The position numbers were made by a program, and so were the translations under genes. Of a stretch of 9,790 nt of DNA, positions 1 through 5,501 are shown piece by piece. This DNA comes from JBNLBT01 sp050303435 (GTDB lineage: Bacteria > Pseudomonadota > Gammaproteobacteria > Xanthomonadales > Marinicellaceae): the NCBI GenBank assembly GCA_050303435.1, contig JBNLBT010000116.1, forward strand, positions 1 through 9,790, given 5' to 3'. The notes under the pieces were generated by a model, which saw nothing but the letters and a program-made list of their open reading frames with translations, did no database searches and had not been told where the DNA came from. Within the stretch, counting starts at the first letter, position 1, and the number at the start of each line of letters is the position of its first letter.

Positions 1-35
1 AGCTTGTCGAAGGCGAAACCGGGCTTCGACAGGCT
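1..35. repeat. Short hairpin-forming intergenic repeat at the window edge
   Basis: Positions 1-12 and 24-35 form a 12-bp inverted repeat that pairs throughout except for one T·G, with an 11-base GC-rich loop (13-23). The right arm and its continuation (CTTCGACAGGCTCA, 24-37) resemble the short palindromic repeats with a TTCGACAGGCTCA-like core that are scattered between genes in many proteobacterial genomes. That likeness is recalled, not searched. No T-run follows the right arm, so it is not a standard intrinsic terminator, although it could still end or stabilise an upstream transcript. The left edge of the window may cut a larger element. Confidence 0.6.
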
Positions 36-87
36 CAACCCTCGAGGTATCATATGATTACTTTATTCTTTACTATCTTTTTCCATC

Positions 88-101
88 TTGTTCATGAACA
101 A
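88..101. promoter_or_regulatory. Perfect 14-bp palindrome, candidate operator
   Basis: TTGTTCATGAACAA is a perfect palindrome centred between 94 and 95. It lies in the AT-rich leader 33 bases before the TTG start of the desaturase gene. The two-gene unit ends with an ArsR-type repressor, and small ArsR proteins bind palindromes as dimers and often repress their own operon. The site is therefore a reasonable operator. No well-formed -35/-10 pair could be fixed beside it; TATGAT at 53-58 is a possible -10 without a good -35. The palindrome is seen; the repressor assignment is inference. Confidence 0.45.
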
Positions 102-116
102 TGATAGCATCTCAAT

Positions 117-127
117 AGGGATGGGGA
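117..127 (+). promoter_or_regulatory. Purine-rich ribosome binding site supporting a TTG start
   Basis: The stretch AGGGATGGGGA ends 6 bases before TTG at 134. It is the only Shine-Dalgarno-like sequence near the start of the desaturase frame. A stop codon (TAG, 116-118) closes that frame just upstream and no ATG or GTG lies between. The ATG at 121 within the site is in another frame. Confidence 0.5.
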
Positions 128-133
128 AAATCG

Positions 134-1012
134 TTGTGGTATTTTGCGCACGCATTGATTGGACTGTATGCCTTGGTTTTTCATTTTACACTGGTAAACG
201 TGTTAACTTTTTTGTTGTTGACTGGTGTGACATTGTGCCTGGGTCATTCATTGGGCATGCACAGAAAGCTCATACATCAAAGTTATCAGTGTTCAGTAGG
301 GATGGAATGTTTCTTTGTCTATTTGGGTGTTCTGGTTGGCATGGCAGGGCCTTTCGGAATGATCTATCAGCACGATTTACGCGATTGGGCACAAAAACAA
401 TCACAATGTCACCCGTATTTACGACACGGAAAGTCATTTTGGAGAGATGCGTGGTGGCAGTTGCATTGTGACTTGCACTTGCAACACGCGCCCAGCTTAA
501 ACCTGGAAGCAAACATCGCTTCCAATCATTTCTATCTGTGGTTGGAAAGAACCTGGATGCGGCAACAGCTGCCATTGGCTTTGCTCCTCTATGTGTTTGG
601 CGGTTGGTCGATGGTGATGTGGGGCGTCTCCCTAAGAATCTTTATTTCATTGAGCGGTCACTGGCTGGTGGGACATTATGCGCATCGGAACGGTCATCAA
701 ACATGGCGCGTCCGGGATGCGGCTGTGCAGGGCCAAAATATTTCCATTGCCGGTTGGCTTTCCATGGGTGAAGCATGGCACAACAATCATCACGCGTATC
801 CGGGGTCTGCATTGTTGGGTTTTTTCAAGCATCAGCCTGACCCAGGTTGGGTGGTTTTACAGATGCTCTATAATCTGAATCTGGCATGGGACATCAAAAC
901 CCCCGAAGACCTTCCTTCACCTGAACGACTGGAGTGCATCGATTCTGCTGACAGTCTCGAATTTAAGCGTTTAAAGCCGTGCCCAGTGATCAACATGTTG
1001 AGAGGAAATTGA
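134..1012 (+). CDS. Membrane fatty acid desaturase-like protein
   Basis: This probably is a membrane di-iron desaturase acting on acyl chains in the inner membrane, related to the stearoyl-CoA desaturase type. Hydrophobic segments lie near residues 8-35, 58-76, 145-175 and around 235. The first histidine box is GHSLGMH (H38, H43) and the third is GEAWHNNHH (H216, H219, H220), both well formed. SGHWLVGH (176-181) adds further likely ligands. The usual HRxHH second box is replaced by YQHDLRDWAQ (79-87), a variant I recall from a bacterial subfamily. The protein has 292 residues and starts with TTG, supported by a purine-rich site upstream. It may be slightly short at the N-terminus: removing one base from the GGGG or AAAA run at 123-130 would join the ATG at 94 or 121 to this frame. 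The ArsR-type gene follows 4 bases after the stop. The substrate and the position of desaturation cannot be read from the sequence. Confidence 0.8.
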   Translation: MWYFAHALIGLYALVFHFTLVNVLTFLLLTGVTLCLGHSLGMHRKLIHQSYQCSVGMECFFVYLGVLVGMAGPFGMIYQHDLRDWAQKQSQCHPYLRHGKSFWRDAWWQLHCDLHLQHAPSLNLEANIASNHFYLWLERTWMRQQLPLALLLYVFGGWSMVMWGVSLRIFISLSGHWLVGHYAHRNGHQTWRVRDAAVQGQNISIAGWLSMGEAWHNNHHAYPGSALLGFFKHQPDPGWVVLQMLYNLNLAWDIKTPEDLPSPERLECIDSADSLEFKRLKPCPVINMLRGN

Positions 1013-1016
1013 TACT

Positions 1017-1343
1017 ATGGAAGCAGTTTTTAAAGCATTGGCTTCAGTCACTCGAAGAAAAATATTGGCGTATCTGTCGAATGCAGACCTGACTGCGGGT
1101 GAAATCGCTGACCGTTTTGACATGTCTAAACCCGCAATTTCAAATCATTTAAACACCTTGAGAAACGCGGGTTTGGTCAAAGAGGAAAAGAAAGGCCAAT
1201 ATGTCATTTATTCAATACAAGAGGATCGATTGGTCAATTCAGTCATGGGGTATTTGAGTGAAATTTGTCCAGTGAGCGCGCCATTGAAACGTGAATCCCG
1301 TGAATTGCAATCACGAAAAAAGTCAGACAATTTAAAGACGTGA
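1017..1343 (+). CDS. ArsR-family winged-helix transcriptional repressor
   Basis: This is a 108-residue DNA-binding protein of the ArsR/SmtB fold. The helix-turn-helix spans about residues 25-52, with recognition helix MSKPAISNHLNTLRNAGLV (36-54), and the wing is near 55-67 (KEEKKGQYVIYSI). The usual ELCVCD-type metal site is absent and there is only one cysteine (C84, near the end), so metal sensing is unlikely. It looks closer to the SdpR-like autorepressor branch. The tail (about 85-108) is charged and probably disordered. AGAGGA at 1001-1006 precedes the ATG by 10 bases, and the gene begins 4 bases after the desaturase stop. The two genes are almost certainly one transcript. A role in controlling the desaturase through the upstream palindrome is inferred. 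The signal sensed is unknown. Confidence 0.85.
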   Translation: MEAVFKALASVTRRKILAYLSNADLTAGEIADRFDMSKPAISNHLNTLRNAGLVKEEKKGQYVIYSIQEDRLVNSVMGYLSEICPVSAPLKRESRELQSRKKSDNLKT

Positions 1344-1394
1344 AAATATTATACGTTCACTGTTGAAACGTCACTTTGTATACTTCAAGATGAC

Positions 1395-1910
1395 TCACCC
1401 GCATCCCAAGTGTGAGCTGTGGGCCTGGCGGATGCGACCGGCGTTGTTGATGACCACGGATTTGGCAAAATCACTGCCGCGCGGGTCGCAGAACTGAATG
1501 GACAGGTTGCTGCCGGGGGCGTAGCCGTGGTGATTGTAGCGCACTTTGTTGCGGTGCTCGGATGAGTGTGCGGTGATGTGAGTGTTCATGGCGTTTTCAG
1601 CATTAAACAGTTTCTCTGATTCTTCCCGAATGCGGTTTCTGTTGCTGTCTTGAAACACTATCCAGCCGCGATCCCATGCACTGCCCGCATCGCATTCTCT
1701 GCCGGCTGCGCTGGGGCACACCACGATGTGGGTGTTGTTTACGATGCTCAGATTTCGCGCAAAGTTCAGACTCGCAACCAGGCGGTTGCGCTCTGCGACT
1801 TGCAGGTGATTCAAATACATGTTGTGAAATTCAGGCCAGGCATAGGCGGTCAAAATGGATATGATCATTGTGACCACAATCATTTCAAACAGGGTGTATC
1901 CTTGGTTCAT
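1395..1910 (-). CDS. FimT/GspH-type minor pseudopilin
   Basis: This 171-residue protein has a class III prepilin leader. The short basic-free leader MNQG is followed by YTLFE, with cleavage expected after G4 and the conserved glutamate at mature position 5 (E9). A hydrophobic helix runs over residues 8-25. The rest fits the GspH/FimT globular domain: LNFARNLSIVNNTHIVVC (48-65), WDRGWIVFQDSN (79-90), and a C-terminal FCDPRG...SVVINNAGRIR block (140-161). Four cysteines (65, 73, 141, 170) could pair outside the membrane. Such proteins help start type IV pilus assembly, and some FimT proteins bind DNA for uptake. The gene is alone: no pilV, pilW, pilX, pilY1 or pilE lies beside it. It converges on the ArsR gene (51 bases apart) and diverges from ssb. 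The DNA-uptake role is not shown by the sequence. Confidence 0.85.
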   Translation of the reverse strand: MNQGYTLFEMIVVTMIISILTAYAWPEFHNMYLNHLQVAERNRLVASLNFARNLSIVNNTHIVVCPSAAGRECDAGSAWDRGWIVFQDSNRNRIREESEKLFNAENAMNTHITAHSSEHRNKVRYNHHGYAPGSNLSIQFCDPRGSDFAKSVVINNAGRIRQAHSSHLGCG

Positions 1911-2040
1911 CTTTTGAGTTCCATTGAAAAGTGGCCATTATCCGGATTCACAGTGCGGTATACATTGGCAAAGCTCGGATAGTGCTGTCAGAATGTGACG
2001 GCAAGCGGTGTAGGAATTCTCTGAATCTTGATTTTGGCGC

Positions 2041-2068
2041 TTGATTCGGTGTGGCCCTGGTTTATAAT
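2041..2068 (+). promoter_or_regulatory. Sigma-70 promoter of ssb
   Basis: TTGATT (2041-2046) and a consensus TATAAT (2063-2068) are separated by 16 bases and lie about 30 bases before the ssb start. Transcription would begin near 2075, leaving a short leader. No LexA box was seen in the gap between fimT and ssb, so SOS control is not suggested. Confidence 0.75.
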
Positions 2069-2097
2069 CGTGTCTTTGTAAACTGCGGGACAGACTT

Positions 2098-2580
2098 ATG
2101 GCAAGAGGTGTGAATAAAGTGATTTTAATCGGCAATCTGGGCAACGATCCAGAGGTCAGGTACACATCGTCGGGCAGTGCTGTGACCACCATTTCACTGG
2201 CAACCGCTGAAGCATGGCGCGATAAGAACACCAATGAAATGCAGGAGCGCACGGAGTGGCATCGGGTGGTGTTTTTTAATCGTCTGGCTGAAATTGCCGG
2301 CGAATATCTGAAAAAGGGGCGGCAAGTCTACATTGAAGGGCGTTTGCAAACCCGCAAATGGCAGGATCAGAACAATCAGGACCGTTACACCACCGAGATT
2401 GTCGCCAATGAAATGCAAATGTTGGGCGGCCAGGCCGGTGGCGGTGCGCCGGGACCGGGTGGTCAGTCTGGCATGGGCAACATGCCTCCCGCGCCATCGG
2501 GCGGACAGCAGCAAAATCGCAATCAGCATCAAAGCCAAAACAACCCGGTCGATGATTTTGATGACGACATTCCTTTCTAA
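2098..2580 (+). CDS. ssb: Single-stranded DNA-binding protein
   Basis: This protein coats single-stranded DNA during replication, recombination and repair and recruits partner enzymes. The OB-fold covers about residues 1-110: it opens with RGVNKVILIGNLGNDPEVR, and aromatic residues W40, W54, F60 and W88 sit where the family stacks bases. A glycine-, glutamine-, asparagine- and proline-rich linker follows (111-150). The C-terminus ends in DDFDDDIPF, the acidic tip that binds other replication proteins. The length of 160 residues is normal. The start is the ATG at 2098, the usual family N-terminus, although the Shine-Dalgarno sequence is weak. It stands as its own transcription unit between a good promoter and a strong terminator. 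Confidence 0.98.
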   Translation: MARGVNKVILIGNLGNDPEVRYTSSGSAVTTISLATAEAWRDKNTNEMQERTEWHRVVFFNRLAEIAGEYLKKGRQVYIEGRLQTRKWQDQNNQDRYTTEIVANEMQMLGGQAGGGAPGPGGQSGMGNMPPAPSGGQQQNRNQHQSQNNPVDDFDDDIPF

Positions 2581-2601
2581 GAACAACGGTTCTTATGATA
2601 G

Positions 2602-2630
2602 AAGGCGATCTGACAGGATCGCCTTTTTTT
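2602..2630 (+). terminator. Intrinsic terminator of ssb
   Basis: The stem GGCGATC (2604-2610) pairs perfectly with GATCGCC (2617-2623) around the six-base loop TGACAG, and two A-T pairs extend its base. A run of seven T residues follows (2624-2630). It lies 22 bases after the ssb stop. Confidence 0.93.
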
Positions 2631-2678
2631 ATGCCGTGGTTGATTTCGACGTGCTTGAAGTATTGCCCGGTAAATGAC

Positions 2679-2707
2679 TTGCTTCATTCAGCGGCTTTGG
2701 GTATCTT
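2679..2707 (+). promoter_or_regulatory. Possible weak promoter of the lipoprotein gene
   Basis: TTGCTT (2679-2684) and TATCTT (2702-2707) have 17-base spacing and lie about 35 bases before the ATG at 2742. Both boxes are only partial matches. The strong terminator just upstream means the gene needs its own promoter somewhere in 2631-2741. Confidence 0.3.
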
Positions 2708-2741
2708 TGATGACTTGATGAAAACAAGGAGATCGATTGTC

Positions 2742-3587
2742 ATGAAGCCTGTTCTGTTGTTGTGTTGCATTTGTCTGACCGCTTGCAGCCCAAAGTATGA
2801 ATTTGTTGATCGCAGTGAGTTTGCCACCCGCTCAATCGAGCACGTGTTGCTGGTGATCGATTACATTGAATTTGTCGACGATGTCGGCAAACTGATGGAT
2901 TACGATTTACAGAAAAACCGGCGATACTTGCAGACCTTGGAACAGCGCACAAAAGACCTTTTGCTGGACAAAGGTTATAAAGAAGTGACGACGGTGTTGT
3001 TGTCCAGCGGACTGGATTTTGATCCAGATCACTCCATGCAACTGTACCATAAAAAACAGTTTCAGGATCAACTCGTCAATGCGCCTTTTATCTATGAAGC
3101 CGGGCCCATGAGTGAAGTGGATCTGACGCAAGCGGCGATCTGGTTCAACGCGCTGCAGCGGTATGGATTTGAGCCGGTTAAAAAGAAATTTCCAGATGAC
3201 CTGGCGCGGCGTCGTGTGGGGCAAAAAATTGCTCAACGCAATCGCCTGACGCCCTTCATGGGTGTACCACCAAACACCGCTGTGATGTATGTTCGGGTGG
3301 TTTCACCGCGCGTGTCTTTTGCCAAAGCCATGGGCATGAGTTTGCTGACCGGAGCGCTGAGTTATCAAATTGGCAGCGGTTCAACCTATGTGTACGCGGT
3401 GCCGTATGGTCAGCCGTATTCCAATGCTTTTTTTATCGACAACACCACCTCGGCGCTGCTATGGAAAACACACGCTTTGGGCAATTTTGCCTATTTCAGT
3501 GAGCCGACATTCAGGAATAAATTTAAGTTGCTGCCGGGACCCGGTGAGCTCGAAATCAGTCCTGAGCAGACAGTGGCGCCCGAATAA
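2742..3587 (+). CDS. Putative outer-membrane lipoprotein of unknown function
   Basis: I do not recognise the family. The open frame extends upstream to 2595, but ATG 2742 is the better start: AAGGAG lies at 2726-2731, and the protein then begins with a lipoprotein signal (MKPVLLLCCICL) and lipobox LTAC, giving lipidation at C15. Serine at +2 suggests the outer membrane. The 281-residue product has a mixed N-terminal part with a charged helix-like stretch (residues 56-80), a central part with a basic run (YGFEPVKKKF, 141-150; LARRRVG, 154-160), and a C-terminal part with a strand (NTAVMYVRVVSP), a small-residue hydrophobic stretch (MGMSLLTGALSYQIG) and FIDNTTSALLWKTH. This C-terminal pattern faintly recalls GNA1162/DUF799-like lipoproteins, but I cannot confirm it. 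The gene stands alone after the ssb terminator and converges on pyrB with 25 bases between them. Confidence 0.75.
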   Translation: MKPVLLLCCICLTACSPKYEFVDRSEFATRSIEHVLLVIDYIEFVDDVGKLMDYDLQKNRRYLQTLEQRTKDLLLDKGYKEVTTVLLSSGLDFDPDHSMQLYHKKQFQDQLVNAPFIYEAGPMSEVDLTQAAIWFNALQRYGFEPVKKKFPDDLARRRVGQKIAQRNRLTPFMGVPPNTAVMYVRVVSPRVSFAKAMGMSLLTGALSYQIGSGSTYVYAVPYGQPYSNAFFIDNTTSALLWKTHALGNFAYFSEPTFRNKFKLLPGPGELEISPEQTVAPE

Positions 3588-3612
3588 CCGCGTTGGGAAG
3601 CCGCGCTGTAAA

Positions 3613-4530
3613 TCAGTGCTTGGCGGGGTGCGTGTCGCCAGTCAACAGGGTGTACAACACGGCCCGGCGCATGGCCACGCCGTTGGCCACCTGTTCCAGC
3701 ACCAGGGATTGTGGCCCATCGGCCCAGCGGTCGCTGATTTCAAGCCCGCGATTCATCGGACCCGGATGCATCACCCAGGCTTGCGGGCGGATCTTCAGCC
3801 CGTCATGCAAGCCGAATTGTTGATGGTATTGCTGCAACAATTGATCCGATACATCCTGCATGCGTTCTTTTTGGATGCGCAAGCAGACGATCACATCGGC
3901 CTGGCCCACCGCGTCGGCCAGGTCATCGGCGCGCTGTGCACCCGGGTGATCGCTGAGCCATTCATCGGGTCCGTAAATCCACGCATTGCGATTGCCGATC
4001 AGAGCGAACGCGTCCAACAGGGAGTGCGCCACGCGTGAATGGCGGCTGTCACCGAGTATGCACACCCGCGCGCTGTCCAATTGAACGCCCTTGCGTTGCA
4101 AAGTGTACAAATCCAGCAATGCCTGAGTGGGGTGTTGGCTGTGACCGGCGCCAGCGTTGATCAAAGCCGTGGCCGGTTTGAGCCACGATTGAATTTGTCG
4201 ATGCATGTCGTTTTCGGCGTGGCGCACCACAAAGGCGTCGCAACCCATGGCTTCAAGAGTCAACAGGGTGTCGCGCAGGGATTCGCCTTTGCTGATCGAT
4301 GCGTGTTGCAGGTTGATTTGTTCGTGCAAGGCTCCCAATTGACGCGCGGCCAATGCGAATGACACCGCTGTGCGGGTGGAGTTTTCAAAAAACACATTCA
4401 TCACCACTCGACCGGCCAGCAGTTTTTTGCGCTGATGGTCCGGGGTGTTGCGAATGGCTTCAGCGGTGGCCATCAGGGCTTCAATTTGCGCCCAGTTCAG
4501 GTCTTTGATGTCAATCAGTGAGTTGTTCAT
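3613..4530 (-). CDS. pyrB: Aspartate carbamoyltransferase catalytic chain
   Basis: The enzyme joins carbamoyl phosphate and aspartate to make carbamoyl aspartate, the first committed step of pyrimidine synthesis, in the cytoplasm. Counting from ATG 4530, the carbamoyl-phosphate loop is FFENSTRTAVSF (48-59), the mobile loop is KGESLRDT (81-88), and the hinge holds HPTQALLD (133-140). GDSRHSRVA (160-168), LRIQKER (217-223) and HPGPMNRG (255-262) complete the site. At 305 residues it has ordinary catalytic-chain length. Neither a PyrC-like partner nor a regulatory PyrI is next to it, and pyrR, found between ruvX and pyrB in pseudomonads, is missing. It is the last gene of the gshB block and its start lies inside ruvX. 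An upstream in-frame TTG at 4560 could add ten residues (threonine-rich), but the ATG matches the family N-terminus better. Confidence 0.95.
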   Translation of the reverse strand: MNNSLIDIKDLNWAQIEALMATAEAIRNTPDHQRKKLLAGRVVMNVFFENSTRTAVSFALAARQLGALHEQINLQHASISKGESLRDTLLTLEAMGCDAFVVRHAENDMHRQIQSWLKPATALINAGAGHSQHPTQALLDLYTLQRKGVQLDSARVCILGDSRHSRVAHSLLDAFALIGNRNAWIYGPDEWLSDHPGAQRADDLADAVGQADVIVCLRIQKERMQDVSDQLLQQYHQQFGLHDGLKIRPQAWVMHPGPMNRGLEISDRWADGPQSLVLEQVANGVAMRRAVLYTLLTGDTHPAKH

Positions 4531-4963
4531 GTGTTGTGCGGTTGCTGTGGTCGTTGTCAAACCAGGATTGCAGAATGATGCAGGCGGCCAGGGCGTCGAT
4601 CTTTTCTTTATTGGATTGTCTGGTTAGACCGGATTGTCGCAGTTCGATGAAGCGTTGATTGGCGTCGCGCGACGTCAGGCGCTCATCCACGTAATCAATT
4701 TCAACCCCGGTGCGCTGCTGGAGGGCTTCAGCGAATTGTCGGGTTTTCTTGGTGATGGCTTGATCCTCGCCGTCCATTTTTAATGGCCATCCCACCACCA
4801 CCCGGCGAATCTGCCATTCCTCAATGATGGATTGCAACTGCGCCAGCAAATCACCGGTGTTTTGCAAAGTCTTCATTTCCGCGGCCTGTCGCGTCAAAGT
4901 CTGCCCAATGGCCAGCCCGACGCGCTTCAAGCCAAAATCCACACCAAGTATGAATTCAGGCAT
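4511..4963 (-). CDS. ruvX: RuvX/YqgF family nuclease (Holliday junction resolvase-like, rRNA processing)
   Basis: This RNase H-fold protein of 150 residues is a predicted nuclease. Family members are essential in several bacteria and have been linked to 16S rRNA 5'-end maturation and to junction resolution. The acidic site is visible: D9 in GVDFGLKRVGLA, E94 in VDERLTS, and D123 in KIDALAA. The VVVGWPLKMDG strand-turn (55-65) is typical. The last 14 residues (NDHSNRTTHEQLTD) form a hydrophilic tail beyond the usual end, encoded where the gene runs into pyrB. The start overlaps the yqgE stop by 8 bases, so the two are probably translationally coupled. Confidence 0.95.
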   Translation of the reverse strand: MPEFILGVDFGLKRVGLAIGQTLTRQAAEMKTLQNTGDLLAQLQSIIEEWQIRRVVVGWPLKMDGEDQAITKKTRQFAEALQQRTGVEIDYVDERLTSRDANQRFIELRQSGLTRQSNKEKIDALAACIILQSWFDNDHSNRTTHEQLTD

Positions 4964-5501
4964 GTCCGAAATCGCTGCTCAGCTGATGCGCTTCGACGCC
5001 CAGCAGGGCCAGTGCCTGTTGCCATTTGCTCTCATCGGCCTGGCTGAAAATGATGTCGCTGTCGGCGCGGTGTGTGAGCCAGGCGTTGTGCTGAATTTCC
5101 TCTTCCAGCTGATTGCTGTCCCAGCCGGCGCAACCGAGACAGAACAGCCACGGCGACTCAAATGAGCCTTCGGCGATGTCCTCGATGATGTCTGTTGAGG
5201 TGGTGACTTTCAAATCTTCACCAATTTGCAGTGAGCTTTGGTACGCCTTGTCGCTGCGGTGCAAAACAAAACCGCATTCGGGGTGCACCGGTCCGCCCTC
5301 GTGCACTTTGTTGGCAATCGGATGATCGCTGTGCATTTTCAAATTTTTCAGCACTTCGTCAAAACGGATGTCGGAAGCGGCATTCACAACCAGGCCCATG
5401 GCGCCGTCCTGATTGTGTTCACAAATCAGGATCACCGATTGTTTGAATCGGGGGTCGGCCATGTCCGGCAGCGCGATCAGGAATTGGTTTGAGAGATTCA
5501 T
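4956..5501 (-). CDS. YqgE/AlgH family protein (UPF0301)
   Basis: This 181-residue cytoplasmic protein belongs to UPF0301. It was named AlgH in Pseudomonas for an effect on alginate genes, but its biochemical activity is not settled. The N-terminus NQFLIALPDMADPRFKQSVI (5-24), then CEHNQDGAMGLVVN (27-40), the central VHEGGPVHPECGFVLHR block and the C-terminal CLGCAGWDSNQLEEEI block are all family landmarks, and the length is normal. It sits directly before ruvX, a pairing found across gammaproteobacteria. Its ATG shares one base with the TAA of the TonB-like gene. The older names yqgE and algH both apply. I give no role beyond membership of this conserved neighbourhood. Confidence 0.95.
   Translation of the reverse strand: MNLSNQFLIALPDMADPRFKQSVILICEHNQDGAMGLVVNAASDIRFDEVLKNLKMHSDHPIANKVHEGGPVHPECGFVLHRSDKAYQSSLQIGEDLKVTTSTDIIEDIAEGSFESPWLFCLGCAGWDSNQLEEEIQHNAWLTHRADSDIIFSQADESKWQQALALLGVEAHQLSSDFGHA

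Noticed and set aside
1353..1371. ACGTTCACTGTTGAAACGT between the ArsR and fimT genes as a terminator or second operator
   Set aside because: The stem is short and bulged, has no T-run on either strand, and matches the upstream palindrome only loosely.
1911..2040. Promoter for fimT and LexA box near ssb
   Set aside because: Only partial boxes (for example TTGCCG with TATCCG on the minus strand) were found, and no CTG-N10-CAG operator fits.
2595..2741. Upstream extension of the lipoprotein frame from the ATG at 2595
   Set aside because: It would run through the ssb terminator and place 49 residues before the lipoprotein signal; ATG 2742 has AAGGAG at the right distance and an immediate signal peptide.
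3588..3612. Bidirectional terminator between the lipoprotein gene and pyrB
   Set aside because: The repeated CCGCG units are direct, not inverted, and no T-run is present.
3370..4038. Long plus-strand open frame (222 codons) crossing the lipoprotein end and opposite pyrB
   Set aside because: It is antisense to well-supported pyrB codons and overlaps the lipoprotein gene in another frame; its composition has no family likeness.
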